From NCBI GenBank assembly GCA_002205965.3, contig NADL03000684.1:124001-188000 (forward strand): 64,000 nt of DNA, written 5' to 3'. How positions within the stretch are numbered: position 1 is the stretch's first letter; the number at the start of each line of letters is the position of its first letter. Under the pieces are notes generated by a model that was given only the letters and a program-made list of their open reading frames with translations, was not told where the DNA came from and did no database searches. Positions 13,027 to 23,515 of the stretch are shown one piece after another. Position numbers and translations under genes: made by a program. Source of the stretch: Kappaphycus alvarezii. Lineage: Eukaryota; Rhodophyta; Florideophyceae; Gigartinales; Solieriaceae.

Positions 13027-13414
13027 GAAGTGCATGGTAGCCGGTGACCAACCGAACCGTATCAAAGGCGCAAGACACGACAGCATCAAGTGGGCAACCT
13101 TGGGCGAGGATCAATCAGACTGTTATTCCGGTTCCCGAGGCATGGCGCAGGTGTTTTACAGCAGGATAGAACTGCAGTTTCTAACTCAGCGCTAATCTGA
13201 GACTAATTCCGTCTAATGGGTGAGTTTACTTCGGGGCACCCTGCTACAGTGGCGTAGTTTAGCGTCAATAATAGTCGCAAAATAACAGCATCAACTAGAT
13301 AATCACTCACTGCTTATCTGTAGTCAGTTACGAGCTATGTAACTGGATGGTCCAAGTTGGCCACAACTAAACGAGAATTTGCAAACTAAAGGCCCAATTT
13401 TACATAAATTTTCA
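13027..13414. other. intergenic, convergent gene ends
   Basis: No coding evidence. The stretch separates the helicase stop codon from the stop codon of the convergent secreted-protein gene and presumably holds both 3' ends. Confidence 0.5.
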
Positions 13415-14449
13415 CTAGGCTGTTTGATCTGATCGTTGGTCAAGGTTTTGAGTTTTGAGTTTGCTAGAGTGACCCACCGGACCCATAAAAAATCCTGAAG
13501 ACACACCAAGAAAATTGATCCCATGTAACCAGCCCCAGCGGTCCATGCTACAGTTGAATCCTAAAATAAAAGTTGCTGGTTTATGGTCCTCTGTTCCGTC
13601 CGGTGGTTTCCAATTATCCTCCCCGTATGCAATCGGCGATCCATCAAATAGCATGCGCGTCCGCAGTGGTACAAATTCACTCACACTCCCCGTCGCCTCA
13701 TCCTCTGCAAACGACACGGACGCATTTGGCGAAAACCAATTCGGAACGAACGCACGCGCAAACGTCGTCGTCACAGTAGCACTTGTCGTATCTACCTCCG
13801 TACCATTGACTGCGAAGGACGAAAGCGAGTTGTAACAATGGTAACTTGCATTACGAAATCGAAACGCCACAAGACTGCCCGGACGCAAAGCCAACATGGA
13901 ATTGTGCGTCCTTTTGCGCATCTCGGCGGACAATGAAGGCTCTGTCATTTCCCCAAAGTTGGCCATCAGCACGCCGTCGAGCCACCAAGCAACTTGCGAG
14001 CATGCGCCATTCTCCAGGCCATTGTTGGAAAAGCTGGGACGGAATATACCTAGGGTAAGCTGTTCGCCATTGTACGCGTTGAGTCGGGATTCCTGGTGAC
14101 AGTCGACGGTTGAGGAGACGGCGACGCGGTCGGCGTTGGGAATCATGGCGGAGCGTGTGCGAAGAGAGCACAGGTTGGTGCGGTTAGCGCAGGAGCAGGT
14201 CCAGCCGGGTCGACAGAAGCGAGTGTCGCATACCGCGTTGGATGGCGTGCCGGATACGAGATCCAGGCAGATGCCGGAGTTGTTGTCGCCGAATTTGCAG
14301 CTGCATTCTTTGTCGTCGTAGACGCAGGGGCCTTCGATTGAGTGGGCGGTGGGAAAGAGGAGGAGGAGGAGGAGGAGGAGGAGGAGGGGGAGGAAGTGGG
14401 GAGATACATCTGGGGTGGCGCGGCGGTTTGGTACGTCGGTTTGGGGCAT
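13415..14449 (-). CDS. secreted Cys-containing glycoprotein of unknown function
   Basis: An intact frame of 344 codons from the ATG at 14449; it stays open further upstream to 14629. The N-terminus has an uninterrupted run of ten leucines followed by FPTAHS, a convincing signal-peptide core, so the protein should enter the secretory pathway. A Cys-rich region follows directly (CVYDDKECSCKFG ... CDTRFCRPGWTCSCANRTNLC). Then comes a longer, probably beta-rich segment with at least six N-x-S/T sequons and a hydrophobic C-terminal part. No transmembrane helix stands out. I recognise no family. A cell-wall or extracellular role is only an inference. The leucine run is encoded by a (GAG)n/(CTC)n microsatellite, so its length may vary between alleles. 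It is convergent with the helicase gene. Unlike many neighbours, its frame is uninterrupted, which supports it being a real and correctly sequenced gene. Confidence 0.65.
   Translation of the reverse strand: MPQTDVPNRRATPDVSPHFLPLLLLLLLLLLFPTAHSIEGPCVYDDKECSCKFGDNNSGICLDLVSGTPSNAVCDTRFCRPGWTCSCANRTNLCSLRTRSAMIPNADRVAVSSTVDCHQESRLNAYNGEQLTLGIFRPSFSNNGLENGACSQVAWWLDGVLMANFGEMTEPSLSAEMRKRTHNSMLALRPGSLVAFRFRNASYHCYNSLSSFAVNGTEVDTTSATVTTTFARAFVPNWFSPNASVSFAEDEATGSVSEFVPLRTRMLFDGSPIAYGEDNWKPPDGTEDHKPATFILGFNCSMDRWGWLHGINFLGVSSGFFMGPVGHSSKLKTQNLDQRSDQTA
14352..14391. repeat. GAG/CTC trinucleotide microsatellite in a signal peptide
   Basis: A tract of GAG-type repeats that encodes consecutive Leu residues on the minus strand, forming the hydrophobic core of the signal peptide of the secreted protein. 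Confidence 0.85.
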
Positions 14450-15889
14450 TGTGATGGGCGGTTGAGGCACGGGCGCGGTATTAAGTGTGACTGGTGGGGA
14501 AGCAGGAAACAAAGGGAGGATTTCCGTGCAAAGGGGCGTCGCGAACCGGGAGTCCAGTTCGAACAGAGGCATAGTTCTCACAGGTGCATAGACTGGAGCG
14601 CGAGCGTGGGAGCGCAACCGGAATCTCAACGCGCAGAAAAAGGTACCAAGTACGAACGGTCCCTAGAATCAACCTGAATGTCTCCCTGTCAAACCGCCCA
14701 TCGCACGCGCGCCATCGCGATAACAGTGTTTTACGTGTCGACTGAAACATAAAAAGCACCATGGTAACTGGGGCGCCCCCTCGAAACTCCCGTGTCTCCC
14801 CCTCAACGGTTGTGCCAGACGGCTCTCTCCTGCCTACCAGCAGCAGAGGCATGTTCTGCGAAGACAAGAAGGACAAACAGTGTGGAATTAAAAAAGCGAG
14901 TGAGCACAAGCAGCACGCGGCCGATAGGGACTCCATCCGCTGCCAAAGGCCGTGAAACACGGCCGCGATGTAGCTCGGCGTCCTCCCCCGCCCCGCCCCA
15001 TTGCAACCGTCAGCCCGACAATGGTGGCGGCGATGTTCGGTGGCCGGTCCCTGGCGTGAGGTGATCGCGGTTTGCTTGTGCGTCAGGTGCAAGGGAGCGG
15101 GACAGCGGTATGGGATTGATGGAGGGTCGTGGAGTGATCGGAATGTAGGAGCGGTGTCGCTTGTGAGGATGTGATTGTGGTTGCAGAGCGGTGAGTTTGG
15201 TTGTGTCGCGTGTGTGACATGTGTACAACTGTGTGAGTAGGTATACGTGGCGTAATTGGCGGTTGAATGAAGGGCCCAGGAACGACAAGGAAGGATGGAG
15301 AAAAAGTTTCTCACTGTTTTTTTTGTACTGTAATGTTTTTGTTTACGGAACATACTGTACTTTTCCGATTCTGATTGGCCGGCTCAACAAGTTGCTGTAC
15401 ACGTATTCGATAGCCGAAGCGTGGTGCTGCCGCAGTGCATTTTTTTGTGAAATATTTTCACTACTGTACCATACAGTACAGAACATGGTTGTGCCCATTT
15501 TTCTTGTACGGTACGCCGCGTAACTCCATGACCTGTGTTACTGTAATGAATGGCCGGGAATATTCCGCAATGATTTGAGTAGTACAAAAACAAGTTCATC
15601 ACACACACAGCACTGTAAATTCTAGACCATCCTGGAAGGCGTCTTTTCAAGCCCCTCTAGACCTACAGTATCCTACAGCCAACATAAAGCGACCGACAAT
15701 TTACTGAATCCGCGGCCACGTCGCGGAATCCACGCTTCTTAAGCGCTCATCAGCCCGCGCCCAAAATACAACAAAACCGTTTATTTTCGCGCTACCAACC
15801 GCCTTTACTTTATAGACCCACCCACCACCCTCCCCCTTCCTCCTCCTTCTCCACCCACCTCACCCACCCTCCCTCCAACCTCTACCAAA
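14450..15889. other. intergenic between divergent genes
   Basis: The minus strand has long open frames here (to 15353), but their composition (His/Thr/Ser-rich, no domain) suggests they are chance frames in GC-rich promoter DNA. The right half (15320-15520) holds several GTAC palindromes. A pyrimidine-rich tract (about 15815-15880) directly precedes the UBX gene start. Confidence 0.45.
15323..15515. repeat. GTAC palindrome clusters
   Basis: TGTACTGTAATG, CATACTGTAC, ACTGTACCATACAGTACAG and TTGTACGGTACG occur within 190 bp of the spacer between divergent genes. All are near-palindromes centred on GTAC or spaced copies of TACAGTA/TACTGTA. Confidence 0.6.
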
Positions 15890-17425
15890 ATGGACATCCC
15901 CTCCGAACTGATTGCCCAGTTCATCGGAGTCACCAACGCTTCCGAGACCCTCGCGCAACAACTCTTGCACGACTCCCATCTCAACCTTGAGGACGCCATC
16001 TCCTCCTTCTTCGCCATTCAAGAGGCCGGCGGACTTCCCCACAACCATCCCGCCTCCTCCGCTCCGCCCTCTTCCTCCGCCGCCCGTCCTCACTCCCCCC
16101 TCGTCTCCCAGACTCTCCCCCCTTGCCCGCACAACCAAACCCTGCACCCCTCCTGACAATGATAACGTCCGGGCCCCGATCCCTCAAACCGTAGACACCC
16201 TTTTACCACAGTTGCACCGTCCGTCTCGTCCTGTTGCCCTCCGCCGGATCCTTTTGCAGACGGCGATGGGACGAGGCGCGGCGACGGGTTGGCCAACTTG
16301 TTCCGTCATCCTACGCATCTTAATTTTTCGGACAGTTTTGAAAACGCTATGACCGCTGGCGTACGTCAGAAAAAATGGCTTTTGGTTAACATTCAACGCT
16401 CTGATGTTTTTGCGTGTCTCATGCTGAATCGCGATGTTTGGGCCGATAAGCATGTGGAGGAGGTTCTTCAGGCCCACTTTCTCTTTTGGCAACGCGATGA
16501 AACCACCCCAGATGGAGATCGTTACAAGCGCTTTTATTGGTATCATCATGCACCGCATGTCGCACTTATTGACCCGCGATCTGGCGAGCGTCTGTCCACC
16601 TGGGGAGGAGATGGTGAGGAAATCGAAAAGAGCCGTTTGTTGAACGACCTGGTTGATTTTGTAGAGACCAATTCGCTGGATAGTGACGCTGCAATTAGGG
16701 GGAATATAGCGCCTAACAGGCACGCATCCCGCGGTGTAGAGGATGACCCTCTAGATGGTGATCATATGAGTGAGGATGCTTTACTGGCCGCTGCCATTGC
16801 TGCTAGTATGGAGCAATCTACTGATGTGAGAGGGGAGAATCACGGCGTGGGCGCCTCTTCATCCGCTGGGAGGAGTACTGGGAATGGACTGGGGGCAGCT
16901 ATAAGCCGCGCTTCGTTGGATTTGGACCGTTCGCAGGAACTTGAAGCAAGTCGCCTAATGTCGGCATCGGATCCTGCGCTGAACCGGAGTCGCAGTTTGA
17001 GGGCTCAACAGGATACTGAATTTGAGGAGTCTTTGGCGATGGACCGGGCGATTGAGGAGAGTGCAAAGGCGGAAGCGAGACGCAAGGAACAGGCTGTACG
17101 TGATGAGGAGCGGAAGGCACGGGAATTGGCAGCACAGAGGAAGATGAAGAGGAGGAGGGTGCCGCCCGTTCCGCCATTAGACAGTAAGGAGAGGATTACG
17201 GAGCTTGCTGTGAGGTTGCCGACTGGGGCTCGGTTGCAGCGACGGTTTTTGGCAAGGGATACTGTGGCGAATGTGTACGATTTTGTACAGAGTGAGGTGG
17301 AGGAGCTGATTGATGTCGATTTTGAACTGATGACGGCTTTTCCGAAGAAGAGTTATACGGATCGCGAGGCAACGTTGGAGGAACTGGCCCCAAAGGCGGC
17401 GCTGGTCGTTCATTTAAAGGAGTAG
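15890..17425 (+). CDS. UBXN7: UBX-domain p97/CDC48 adaptor, UBXN7-like (UBA-UAS-UIM-UBX)
   Basis: An adaptor that couples ubiquitinated substrates to the AAA ATPase p97/CDC48. An N-terminal UBA domain (ELIAQFIGVTNASETLAQQL, residues about 5-45) is followed by a Pro/Ser linker and the VRAPIPQ segment typical of UBXN7. Next is a thioredoxin-like UAS domain (LANLFRHPTHLNF to about residue 260, with WLLVNIQRSDVFACLMLNRD), ubiquitin-interacting-like helices (EDALLAAAIAASMEQS; EFEESLAMDRAIEES), a charged coiled coil and a C-terminal UBX fold (ITELAVRLPTGARLQRRF ... LVVHLKE). This order is diagnostic for UBXN7/Ubx5. The start ATG at 15890 precedes the UBA domain directly. Two compensating single-base shifts between about 16100 and 16230 move the frame and bring it back; from 16289 to the TAG at 17425 it is intact. 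Length, about 510 residues, fits the family. Confidence 0.9.
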
Positions 17426-17622
17426 ACAACAGGAGAGAATGGGTTGGCGGGATGTTTGTAACGGAGATGAGTGATTTGCGAAGTCGAGCATGGTTTGTGT
17501 AGAAGAGTACACAGTGGAGGGTTAGCTTCACGTGAAATTGTTTGCAGATGTAGGCCGACCGGAATGCACGGTCGTAGTTGACCGTGACGTACCCAAAGTA
17601 GAATGTGTTGGCATGAACCAGA

Positions 17623-18661
17623 TCAATGGTTTATCTCACGGAAGAGCAACTTGGTCAGCTTGTAGTGTTTACCGTTTATCGTGACCCCCTCGCCACTCCA
17701 ATACAATTGATTCCACGCGAGGTCCTTCGCAATAACTTGCAAATCGTCGTTGCCCATCGGAAAAGAACACGGAGGCTCTATGGCGCTAGCGTCCAGACCG
17801 ATTCCGCTGAGCCGGATTCTGTCCAGTACGTCGGCGTTTACTTTTCCGAAGCGTATGCCCTCGTCAAGGTTGGCTATCTCGTACCTGTCGGTATCATTCT
17901 CGACATACAGCACTTCGCCCTCGACCAAGCGGTCAATAATTTTGCCATCCAGTCTAAACACATCACTCAAGTTGAACGACACACAGGGCTCATTACACAA
18001 ATCATACGACACTTTGATGTTTCCAGCTCGCTGCTTCTGCTTCCCTGAAGTGTCAAGACCAGGAACTGACAAGACCTCTGCCAGCACACCTGGCCTCCTT
18101 ACCGCACAATACGAGTCCTCCATGCGGACCTCATCAACCTCCTCCACTTGCAATACAGCACTCTGATAAGCATCCCCCAGGCACGAGAGGTAATCCCATT
18201 CCGTTGGACGGACGGAAAGCTCAAACCCGGGGTCACCTTTGATAAGCGGACCTGAACACGGACGTAATCAACACCCCCTCGAGTGGCCGGTAAAACAAAC
18301 TTACCGGAATGAGCCAGGACGGCGACAAGATCAGAATCATCGGTATAACGGTCCGAGCCCCACAAATATCGCTGTATCAAAGGGAATGCGAGGTGGTAAG
18401 ATGGTCACCAGGAATGTAAACTTCGACCAAACAATAGGGTGTATGCGGGGTAAGAAGGCGGTCGGAATCGAGGTGACGGCCCGGGGCGTAGAGGTAGCGG
18501 GGGAGGGGACGCGGGCGTTTGGAAGAGCTTGAGGGTGGGAGAGGGGGGCGGAACGACGTTTTGTGGTGTGATGTGGGGTGGTAGGGACTCCATGAATAGA
18601 CGGCGACCGGCTGCGGATGCAGGGGCGGGTCCTTGCGGACGGCGGCTTTGCCGCTTCCCAT
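17623..18661 (-). CDS. RXT3: Rxt3-domain protein (histone deacetylase complex component)
   Basis: Matches the Rxt3 family, known in yeast as a subunit of the large Rpd3 histone deacetylase complex and present in plants. Conserved blocks appear in order: LVEVYIPGDHLTTSHSL, RYLWGSDRYTDDSDLVAVLAHSG, RNGITSRAWG, then IKVSYDLCNEPCVSFNLSDV and GEVLYVENDTDRYEIA. The N-terminus is Ser/Pro-rich and begins at the ATG at 18661, directly before the domain; a longer N-terminus cannot be excluded. The CDS ends with TGA at 17623. One single-base shift is needed near 18378 and another near 18170 to join the three open segments. It is convergent with the UBX gene, with ends about 200 bp apart. A nuclear chromatin role is inferred from the family. 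Confidence 0.85.
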
Positions 18662-19342
18662 GAGTGGGGGGGAGCGGGAGAGGAGGGAGGAGAGGAAGGT
18701 TGGTGGGGGTTGGGTCGGGGAGATTGTTTGGGTTTGGGGGGCGACGGGGTCGGAGAAGTTTGTGAGATCTGACCGGGAGGTATTTGTACGACCAGCGGGT
18801 GGTAAGTGTCGAGTTGATGCGGTGTTTAAGTATGGGAAATTGGGCCGATGCTTAGTCTTTAGACAAATAGTTTATGGCAAATAGGAGTACTGTATAGAGA
18901 TAGGGAGATATGTGGCAGCGTGTTTGTTTTTTGGATGAAATTATAGAGTTTTTTGTGTATGGCGCTGTGGATTAGGTTGGTGATGCTCCCCTCTCTAGTC
19001 TAGCTAGCTACTAGAGTGAGGTATTTTACGGTATAAGCTTGGTTTATTCGAGGTATTATCAAGTATGAAGCAATTACAGTAATGCACTAAGAACCATTTG
19101 TTGGGATGCCATGAAATTTTAATTGGTCTTTTACATGTTTTACATGAAACAATTACAAGCGGTTGCAAGTTGCAATACGTTGACCAAGTTTGGTTAATCT
19201 CATTACTACATCATTATAATGTATTAAGAAATAAGGTGTAGTTTGCGCTTTCTCAACATTGCTTATTGCGAGAGAGAGAGCGGCTCCCTTTGTAAACTTT
19301 TTCGTATATAAAGTCACACCTTGAACCGCTCATCAAAATTAA
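18662..19342. other. intergenic
   Basis: GC-rich upstream part of the Rxt3 gene, passing into AT-richer DNA after about 18880. An inverted-repeat-like run TCTAGTCTAGCTAGCTACTAG lies near 18997. No coding evidence. Confidence 0.4.
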
Positions 19343-21640
19343 CTATAATCTTTGTACATGGGGGGTTGCTTGCATCCTGCAGTGGACACCATGGAAACTA
19401 CTTGCCATTGAATATTCGTATAATGCCGTAAAGTTATGATACACCAATTCCAACGTTAAATCCATGGATCTCAAACGACTTTCACCAAATTCAAAATCAA
19501 ACTTTCGCGTGTCCACATAGGGTTGATATGATGCCCCCGCCGGCGTGCGCACGGTCTTCTCTGGTGCACACCGCTCTGTCGCCGTATTGGGGAAAGGCGC
19601 TCGTGGCGATGGATCCTTCTTGGTTAATCAGCCACGCTCGCCGCTGCTCATCTTTGTGCGCCGGTTCCAGGGCCGTCTGTAGGTCACAGGCCTGGCGCCT
19701 TTGACCATGCCTCCTTTTTGCTGACAAGATCGTCAATATTCAATCTCATCTGAATCAGGCACCACAAGAGGCCAACACAATGGTGGTTTGGGAAGACGAC
19801 CTATGCATGAGGATGCCCTGTCCCAGCTGCCACTCCGAGGAAGCCACGCGTCATCTCATACGTGGCCTCGTTTTTCGTCACAGCGCTGCCGCCGCTTTCC
19901 TACTTGCGCATCGTACCACTGCAACAAAGGTGTCGTCTGAACACTGGAGCATCATACTGCGCAGGCATCTCGGTCTCCCAGTCTGCACACAATATTTGCC
20001 CCTTGAAATCCCACCGCTTCCCGAGGGACCTCGATATCCAGGATGACCATGCCGCACACCACTGCGTCTCGGAGTTTGGGCGCATTCACCGCCACAACTC
20101 CGTCTGCAACTTGCCTCGCTTGGCTCTTTTTCTGCTCCGCCAGCCTGCAGTATGAGTTTGGAGCGAGAATCTCGTCCCCGGTACGGACTTTAGGCCAGCC
20201 AACAGCCTCCTCGTGCGACACTCGCGTGACCCTGAAGCCGGCCTCCCGGACGGGCCCACCGCATGTGATGTTGCCGTAACTTCCCCATTTAATCAGTCCT
20301 CACTCACGAAAACGACGCAAGTCGCTGGTGGGGCTACGAAATGCCACGCCTTGAACACTAATATCCGCTCGCGCATCTACCAGCGCATCAGTTGCGCCTT
20401 GCGGTCGTCGGTGGCTATGGCCATCATATCGTGCGCCCCACTGGATGTGGCCGACGTGGTTCATCCAGTTGGCTGTTACTGAGTAGTCGGTCAGTCGGTG
20501 CACACTCTAGGTAAGGCATGAGTAAATATCATCTTCTCTCCAATATCAAAGCACAAGTCTCCCCTCCAACTTCACCTCATGCCACTCTCAACTGGCAACG
20601 TCAAATCCAATTCAAAATTCAAACCCAATTCCGAAGGCCACTCCTAGCTCCTACCGCCATCCGGTTTGTCGCGTTCAACACATTTTCCACCCGATGCCCC
20701 GGATATGTCAATTGCGCTCGCGATACGGTTTGAAGACCTCCAGATAGATTTATGCCCGGCTGAATCACGTCCCTTCACACCGTCCGATCGCTCGGAGGTC
20801 ACACTCCCCATCAGCTTCGGCGCACATGGATTCCAATAATATCCATGTTTCATACGCCGCAAGCCTGATGGCCGTTGCAAGGCATCGAGTTGCTCTCCCT
20901 AACCATCCTCACCCCTCCCATCCCCACATTCCCCTCCGTGACTTCCTGAAACACTCGCCCAACGCACAGGTTGCCGCAACGATCGCCCCTTCACCCTCCT
21001 GGTGCGGATGCTGCAACACCGGGCGCGCATATTCTGGGGGGATGACCTTTGGAACGCCCACCCAAACCCTCGTGAAAACAGCGCTGCAGGTGTCCGCCGT
21101 CGAGCGCTCCCCCTACTCCCTTCTCTCCCGCGGCGTCTTTGCCTTCCTCAGCACCCATCTCTTGGCCCACTCCTACGCCTTCAACGATATCTGGTAGTTG
21201 TACACCGCCAACATTTGACCTCCCCTTTTACGAGGACTCTGTAGCCCCGATCCGTTGCCACCATTACCGTGCCCCGAGGGACAAAAGAGGGTGATCGCAC
21301 CTCGATCTGCAAGTCTGGCTATGGCGTTGTGCAACGGCACAATCCCACTCGGAATCCCTTCACCAGACATGTATTCAAGCACACAGGTCTCGCATGTCAG
21401 CAGGAAGTTCCCTTCCTGCTGGCTGGCATTTCCGGTCGCTCCGCCGATACCATCGTCCAACCCAGCTTCGCTGTGTATGGTTCCCCGGATAAGTCAACTG
21501 CATAAGACATTACGGTATGCTCTACGTATGCCTCTGCCACAATCCAACTTGGGGTATAGGTCTCATCTCCGCGGTGGATACCGCAGCGGCAGCCTTTCTG
21601 GCTTTTAGTGTCGCGTCGAGCAAACTCTGTGCTCACATCT
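19343..21640 (-). other. coding-like region, protein not identified
   Basis: The minus strand shows a chain of overlapping open segments with protein-like composition that jump between frames: WIVAEAYVEHTVMSYAVDL, then CETCVLEYMSGEGIPSGIV ... AITLFCPSGHGNG, then VWVGVPKVIPPEYARPVL, then VRTGDEILAPNSYCRLAE and DAVVCGMVILDIEVPREAV, ending in FDFEFGESRLRSMDLTLEL near 19360. The pattern resembles the frameshifted but conserved genes elsewhere in the window, so one gene of roughly 700 residues is plausible. I do not recognise the family and cannot fix start, end or introns. It could also be a decayed gene. Confidence 0.3.
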
Positions 21641-22025
21641 TTCTAGATAGAATGAGGACATCTGTTATCTTCTTTATTGGCACAACGCCTTCCTCATTAA
21701 CTCCCCTTCTTAGCTTTCTGAGCTCCCACAGTAAACACACACCCTATTTCTGGCAGCGAAGGCTGCTGGCGTTGCTGGAGCTGCTGCGATAGCTCTCACA
21801 ACCAACGCTACCTCGCAATCTCTGCGCCCACCATCGCCTAAATCGAGCGAAAATTCCGTGTTTAGTGGACATCCAGAATTATCCTCCTCAAACTGGATCT
21901 GTCTAGACAGGCAGCAGTTGATCTATTTCTGCCTTGCTGTGAACTCGACACCCAGAACACAAAAGAGGCGTCTCTGAACTTAATCGCCGAATAAAAGCAA
22001 AACCTTGACTGGAAGACTGGGCTCC

Positions 22026-22342
22026 TCACTTGCTAGAATGGAACTTATTTGTCCTTTGGGTGCGTGGGGAGAAAGCCCTCCGTCTTTTCATTAAGAATGG
22101 GAAGTCGTGCCGCGCACACGCAATGCGCAGTTTCCATGGGAAAACCGCACGCAAGACTCCCTGTAGCGCAAAGCTGCGGAGCTTCGTTGGAGCGGAGTAG
22201 TAACTGGGAATCCGCGTATTCCTCCGGAGTTGTTGCCATCGAGATGCGATAACATATCGAGTAGATCTACGGGGCTGGAAACAAACACTACATTCTTGGG
22301 CCAAGTGTTCCAGATAGCGTAGATGCGATTAGAGGATCTCAA
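22026..22342 (+). repeat. diverged copy of a repeat also found near 55.7 kb
   Basis: Read on the minus strand, GATATGTTATCGCATCTCGA, CTCCGGAGGAATAC, and the block around TTCCCATGGAAAC ... CACGACTTCCCATTC line up with plus-strand DNA at 55731-55915. The two copies are therefore inverted relative to each other. The better coding reading is on the plus strand here (minus at 55 kb), with SSNWESAYSSGVV aligning to TNWGRCIPPEVL. At 55 kb this module is next to reverse-transcriptase sequence, so this is probably a fragment of the same transposon family. Confidence 0.6.
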
Positions 22343-22646
22343 AAACCCCCTTAGTTTATATTACTGTTTAAAAATGTTTCAAAAATTATTCATCTTTTCG
22401 ATTTAGGTGTATAAACATACGGTACTGGTAAAAAAGATAGGACACCCCATTAAATTAGCATACTGCTAGAAGTACTGTACTGTAGCCTCCCAAATTCTGC
22501 CCGTTTACGTGTAAAACAATACATAGTAGTGTAACAGTAACATACCGAAAAAAAAATATTCACAAAAGGAAGAAAATTCAAATTTACTGTATTCAAGGTG
22601 GGGAAAATGATAAGGACACCTCACTAAAAATAAGAACAAAACAAAG

Positions 22647-23515
22647 TCAGTACTTTGTTTTACACCCCTTGATCTGTAACACCTCAATGCAACGCTTCTG
22701 CATTGATTTCACTAGCTTTTCCATCAAATCAACTGTGATCCCGTTCCATTCCGCCCTAATTGATGACTCCAGTTCTTCCACGTTACTGCAGTGACGACCG
22801 CCACCATAAACCCTGCGAGCGAGTACACCTCCCAAGTTCTCGATGGGGTTCAGATCAAGGGATTTAGCGGGCCTGTCCATTACATCAATAAAATGGGCAG
22901 CAAACCAATGTTTTGTGACCCGAGATGTATGGATGGGAGCATTGTCTTGTTGGAACACCCATTCCACCCCGGGATTTTCTTCAAATAATAGAATTAGATA
23001 GGATTGTAGCGTGTCACAGTTCTTCTTAGAGTCTTGTTTTCCTTTCAAAATAACCGATTACGTAGATCCATTTGAGCAAAACCCTCTCCAGACCATGACA
23101 ATCCCTCCCCCATTTTGCCTTTTCGAATATAACTTTTTTTCCTTACATATGTCGTGCCAGTAATACTTGTAGCCATCTGGACCATCCAAATTAAACTTTT
23201 TTCATCACTGAATAAAACAGTCTGCCATTTATCATAATTCCAGGTGACTTTCTCTGCAGCCCACCTTACTCGATTTTCTTTATGCATCTCTGTAAGCAGT
23301 GGACACCCAATCATCATCGAATACTTGAAAATCCTGAATTGTTTAAAACCTTTCGGACAGTAGACGAACAAACCGGCAGATCCAATGCTTTTTTAGGTCA
23401 CTTGAGCTCGGATTTTTTTCGAGGCCTCCCTGAAGAGTCTGCGTTTGTGATGCTCGGTAATTTTTTTCGGCCTTCCGAGCTTTTCTTTGACTACTTTCTG
23501 GACCGCTGAAGTGTC
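22647..23515 (-). mobile_element. Tc1/mariner-type transposase relic
   Basis: A DDE transposase of the Tc1/mariner group, read on the minus strand. The N-terminal helix-turn-helix end (GRPKKITEHHKRRLFREA) lies near 23470. RWAAEKVTWNYDKWQTVLFSDEK carries the first catalytic Asp near 23210. EWVFQQDNAPIHTS carries the second (about 22945), and SLDLNPIENL carries the third Asp of a DD34D-like arrangement near 22860. The C-terminus ends at 22647. The segments lie in at least three frames and a stop lies between the first two, so the gene is not functional as written. Convincing terminal inverted repeats were not found. GATAGGACACC-like motifs at about 22436 and 22612 may be remnants of a terminal repeat. 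Confidence 0.85.

Noticed and set aside
14481-15353. Long open frame of 290 codons on the minus strand
   Set aside because: His/Thr/Cys-rich mixed composition, no domain, overlaps the presumed promoter of the secreted-protein gene; looks like a chance frame in GC-rich DNA.
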